From Ornithinimicrobium humiphilum (lineage in GTDB: Bacteria; Actinomycetota; Actinomycetes; Actinomycetales; Dermatophilaceae): DNA of 64,000 bases. The notes beneath the pieces are model-generated. The model saw nothing but the letters and a program-made list of their open reading frames with translations. It searched no databases and had not been told where the DNA came from. This document shows positions 62,204 to 64,000 of this stretch, in pieces (within the stretch, counting starts at the first letter, position 1; every line of letters begins with the position of its first letter). The stretch lies in assembly GCF_006716885.1 (NCBI RefSeq), contig NZ_VFPU01000001.1, positions 1,612,001 through 1,676,000 on the forward strand, in the 5' to 3' direction. A program made the position numbers and the translations under genes.

Positions 62204-63201
62204 TCAGGGCACGAGGACGGCCGCACCCTCGTAGGCATCTGCGGCGAGATCGCGCAGGGTGTCGTCAGCCTCGACGAACCGGCGGGCCGTGACCGTCGGG
62301 TCGAGCCCGAGCGTGACGGCGAGCGTGAGAAGTTCCTCGCCGTCGGCCCTGGTGTTGGCCGTGACGCTCCGCAGCTCCTTCTCGTAGAAGAGCTCGCGCT
62401 CGTAGACCAGCGGCGGGACGTCGGTCAGGTGGATCCCGGCGACGACGGCGATCCCGCCACGATCCAGGGCGCGCAGCGCCGGTGGCACCAGGTCACCGAC
62501 CGGGGCGAACAGGATCGCGGCGTCCAGCGGCTCCGGGGGAGCGTCGGCAGCGCCGGTCACGGAGGCCGCCCCGAGCCGCAGAGCCAGCTCCTGGGCCCGG
62601 GGCGAGCGGGTCATGACGTGGACGACCGCGCCCTGTTTGATGGCGATCTGGGCCACCAGGTGGGCGGAGGCGCCGAAGCCGTAGATGCCCAGCCGCCCGC
62701 CGGGTGGCAGCTGCGCCCGCTTGAGCGCCCGGTAGCCGACGATGCCCGAGCACAGGAGGGAGCGGCGCGGGGGGCCTCGAGGTGCTCCGGTATGCGGTAG
62801 GCGAACGCCTCGTTTACCACGGCGAGCTCGGCGTAGCCGCCGTCGGCGTCCCACCCGGTGAAGTTCGCGCGCGGGCAGAGGTTCTCGGCCCCGCTCCGGC
62901 ACCAGCGGCACCGGCCGCAGGTGCCGCGCAGCCAGGCGATGCCGACCCGGTCACCGACGGCGAACCGGTCGCAGCCCGGACCGAGGGAGTCGACCCGTCC
63001 GATCACCTCGTGCCCGGGCACGGTGCCGGGGCGGCGGGGCTGCAGGTCGCCCTCGGCCAGGTGGAGGTCCGTGCGGCAGACACCGCAGGCCTCGACCCGC
63101 ACCCGGACCTGGCCCGGTCCCGGGATGGGGTCGGGCATCTCGACCATGCGCAGCGGCCCTTCGCCGATCGGCCGCGGCTCCGCGACGATCCACGCCTTCA
63201 C
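62204..63201 (-). pseudogene. zinc-dependent alcohol dehydrogenase with a one-base frameshift
   Basis: GTG at 63201 opens VKAWIVAEPRPIGEGP. CGVCRTDLHLAEG and VPGHEVIGRV hold catalytic Zn ligands, and [15 protein letters not shown] the structural Zn. The frame breaks at HLEAPRAAP near 62770. The downstream frame continues [15 protein letters not shown] with the nucleotide-binding [11 protein letters not shown] and ends at 62204. One missing C in a short C run explains it. Intact length is about 332 residues. Confidence 0.85.
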
Positions 63202-63376
63202 ATCCTCATCCTGGCACGCGGACGAGATGGTCGGCAGGTCCCGACGAGCGCGCCAGCAGGAAGCGGTGCCGATCTGTCGCAGGCGCGGCACGGCGAGCAC
63301 GACCACGGCCGCGAGGGACGCTTCTGCGCTGCTCCCGCGACCCTGGTGGTAGCGCCCCTTTCGTGGGGGTTCGACC

Positions 63377-64000
63377 TCAGACCAGGGCGCCGACGACCAG
63401 CCCCGCCCCCAGCAGGGCCACCACCCCGTTGCCGACGACGCTGGTGACGCGGCGGGCGCGTGTGCCGCCGCGCCACCCAAGGGCCGCCCCGAGGGCGACG
63501 AGGAGCAGCTGCCAGGCCGACGAGGCGACCGCCACTCCGAGCACGAAGAGCGCCCCGGTGCCCACGGACCCGACCACCGAGGTCAGCCCGGTGACGATCG
63601 CGGCGAAGTAGACGAGCGTGGCGGGGTTGACGGCCGTCAGGCCGACGAACAGGGCGAAGCGGCCCCACGCCTGGCCTGTGGCGACATCGGCGCCCGCCCG
63701 GTTCGGTGACGCCGACGAGGAGGAGCGCAGCCGCAGCAGTCCTCGCGCCGCGAGGGCCACGAGCAGGAGCCCACCCACCACCTGGGGCCAGGGGGAGATG
63801 CCCTCGACGAGAGGGGCCAGGGCCGCGCCCGCCATCACCGCGCCCAGGGAGTATGCCGTGTCCACGGTGGCCACGGCCGCGGCGGCGGGTGCACCGCGCC
63901 GCCAGCCGCGGGTCGTGCCCTCCTGCACGAGGAGGACGCCGATCGCGCCGAGGGGGACGGCGACGGCGAGCCCGGCGGCGAGGCCCGCACCCAGGGCGAC
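63377..64000 (-). CDS. LysE-family exporter, 5' end outside window
   Basis: At least 208 residues; the frame is open to base 64000. GLAAGLAVAVPLGAIGVLLV and FALFVGLTAVNPATLVYFAA match the LysE/RhtB translocator family, which exports amino acids. About five helices are visible. The N-terminal methionine is beyond the window. The 175 bases between it and the dehydrogenase hold no clear gene. Confidence 0.85.
   Translation of the reverse strand, partial: VALGAGLAAGLAVAVPLGAIGVLLVQEGTTRGWRRGAPAAAAVATVDTAYSLGAVMAGAALAPLVEGISPWPQVVGGLLLVALAARGLLRLRSSSSASPNRAGADVATGQAWGRFALFVGLTAVNPATLVYFAAIVTGLTSVVGSVGTGALFVLGVAVASSAWQLLLVALGAALGWRGGTRARRVTSVVGNGVVALLGAGLVVGALV

Overview
The window is high-GC DNA from an actinobacterium. 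The evidence is strong GC bias at third codon positions, many GTG starts, tightly overlapping ATGA/GTGA gene junctions, coproporphyrin-type haem genes beside DUF3000 and RNase D, a MurA carrying an N-terminal helix-turn-helix, LigD-type repair genes and a Gly-Cys-Val tRNA cluster. I place it near the Intrasporangiaceae or a related Micrococcales/Propionibacteriales line. That placement is inference from gene order, not from a marker gene.

Region 1 (1-20.6 kb) is ordinary chromosome: the end of a nucleotide-sugar dehydrogenase, a polytopic membrane protein, glycerophosphodiesterase, a spermidine-synthase-like protein, HTH-MurA, RNase D, DUF3000, hemE, nadE, hemY and chdC, msrB, a frameshifted LysM protein, an NHEJ-like operon (LigD polymerase, ATP-dependent ligase, alpha/beta hydrolase), a RibD-like reductase, PPK2, glgX, then tRNA-Gly, tRNA-Cys and tRNA-Val.

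Region 2 (20.57-35.55 kb) is a 15-kb integrative element inserted in the 3' end of tRNA-Val(GAC). It is bounded by 51-bp direct repeats, has clusters of the heptamer TGTCTAC/GTAGACA just inside each end, and has an excisionase and tyrosine recombinase near the right end. It has no recognisable phage structural or replication genes. Its cargo is ten tRNA genes (eight of them packed into 651 bp), an RtcB RNA ligase, a putative Arr-like ADP-ribosyltransferase, three proteins sharing an N-terminal 'RGRF' motif, two XRE regulators, and several lower-GC secreted or lipoprotein genes including a metzincin-type protease. Many cargo genes lack a Shine-Dalgarno sequence. Instead they carry a CCACAC or GCACAG box 9-11 nt before the start codon. 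I consider this element, with its possible tRNA-repair and tRNA-replacement role, the most interesting part of the window.

Region 3 (36.3-60.4 kb) is an aerobic-type cobalamin biosynthesis and cobalt/corrinoid uptake cluster controlled by five cobalamin riboswitches. Its units are cobG-cobH-cobIJ-cobM; cobL alone; chlID-cobA-cobO-cobB/cobC followed by a ruined cbiB; btuF-btuC-btuD with a CbiX/ferredoxin fusion; cbtB-cbtA; and cobN-cobF-cobQ-cobK. CobG lacks the usual Fe-S/sirohaem part and cbiB is a pseudogene, so the pathway as written here looks incomplete.

Region 4 (60.4-64 kb) holds an IS3-family element with perfect 25-bp inverted repeats and a frameshifted orfB, inserted against the remnant of a second IS3 element. 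It ends with a frameshifted zinc alcohol dehydrogenase and the 3' part of a LysE-type exporter. Several otherwise intact genes differ from an open frame by one base, which may be real decay or sequencing error.
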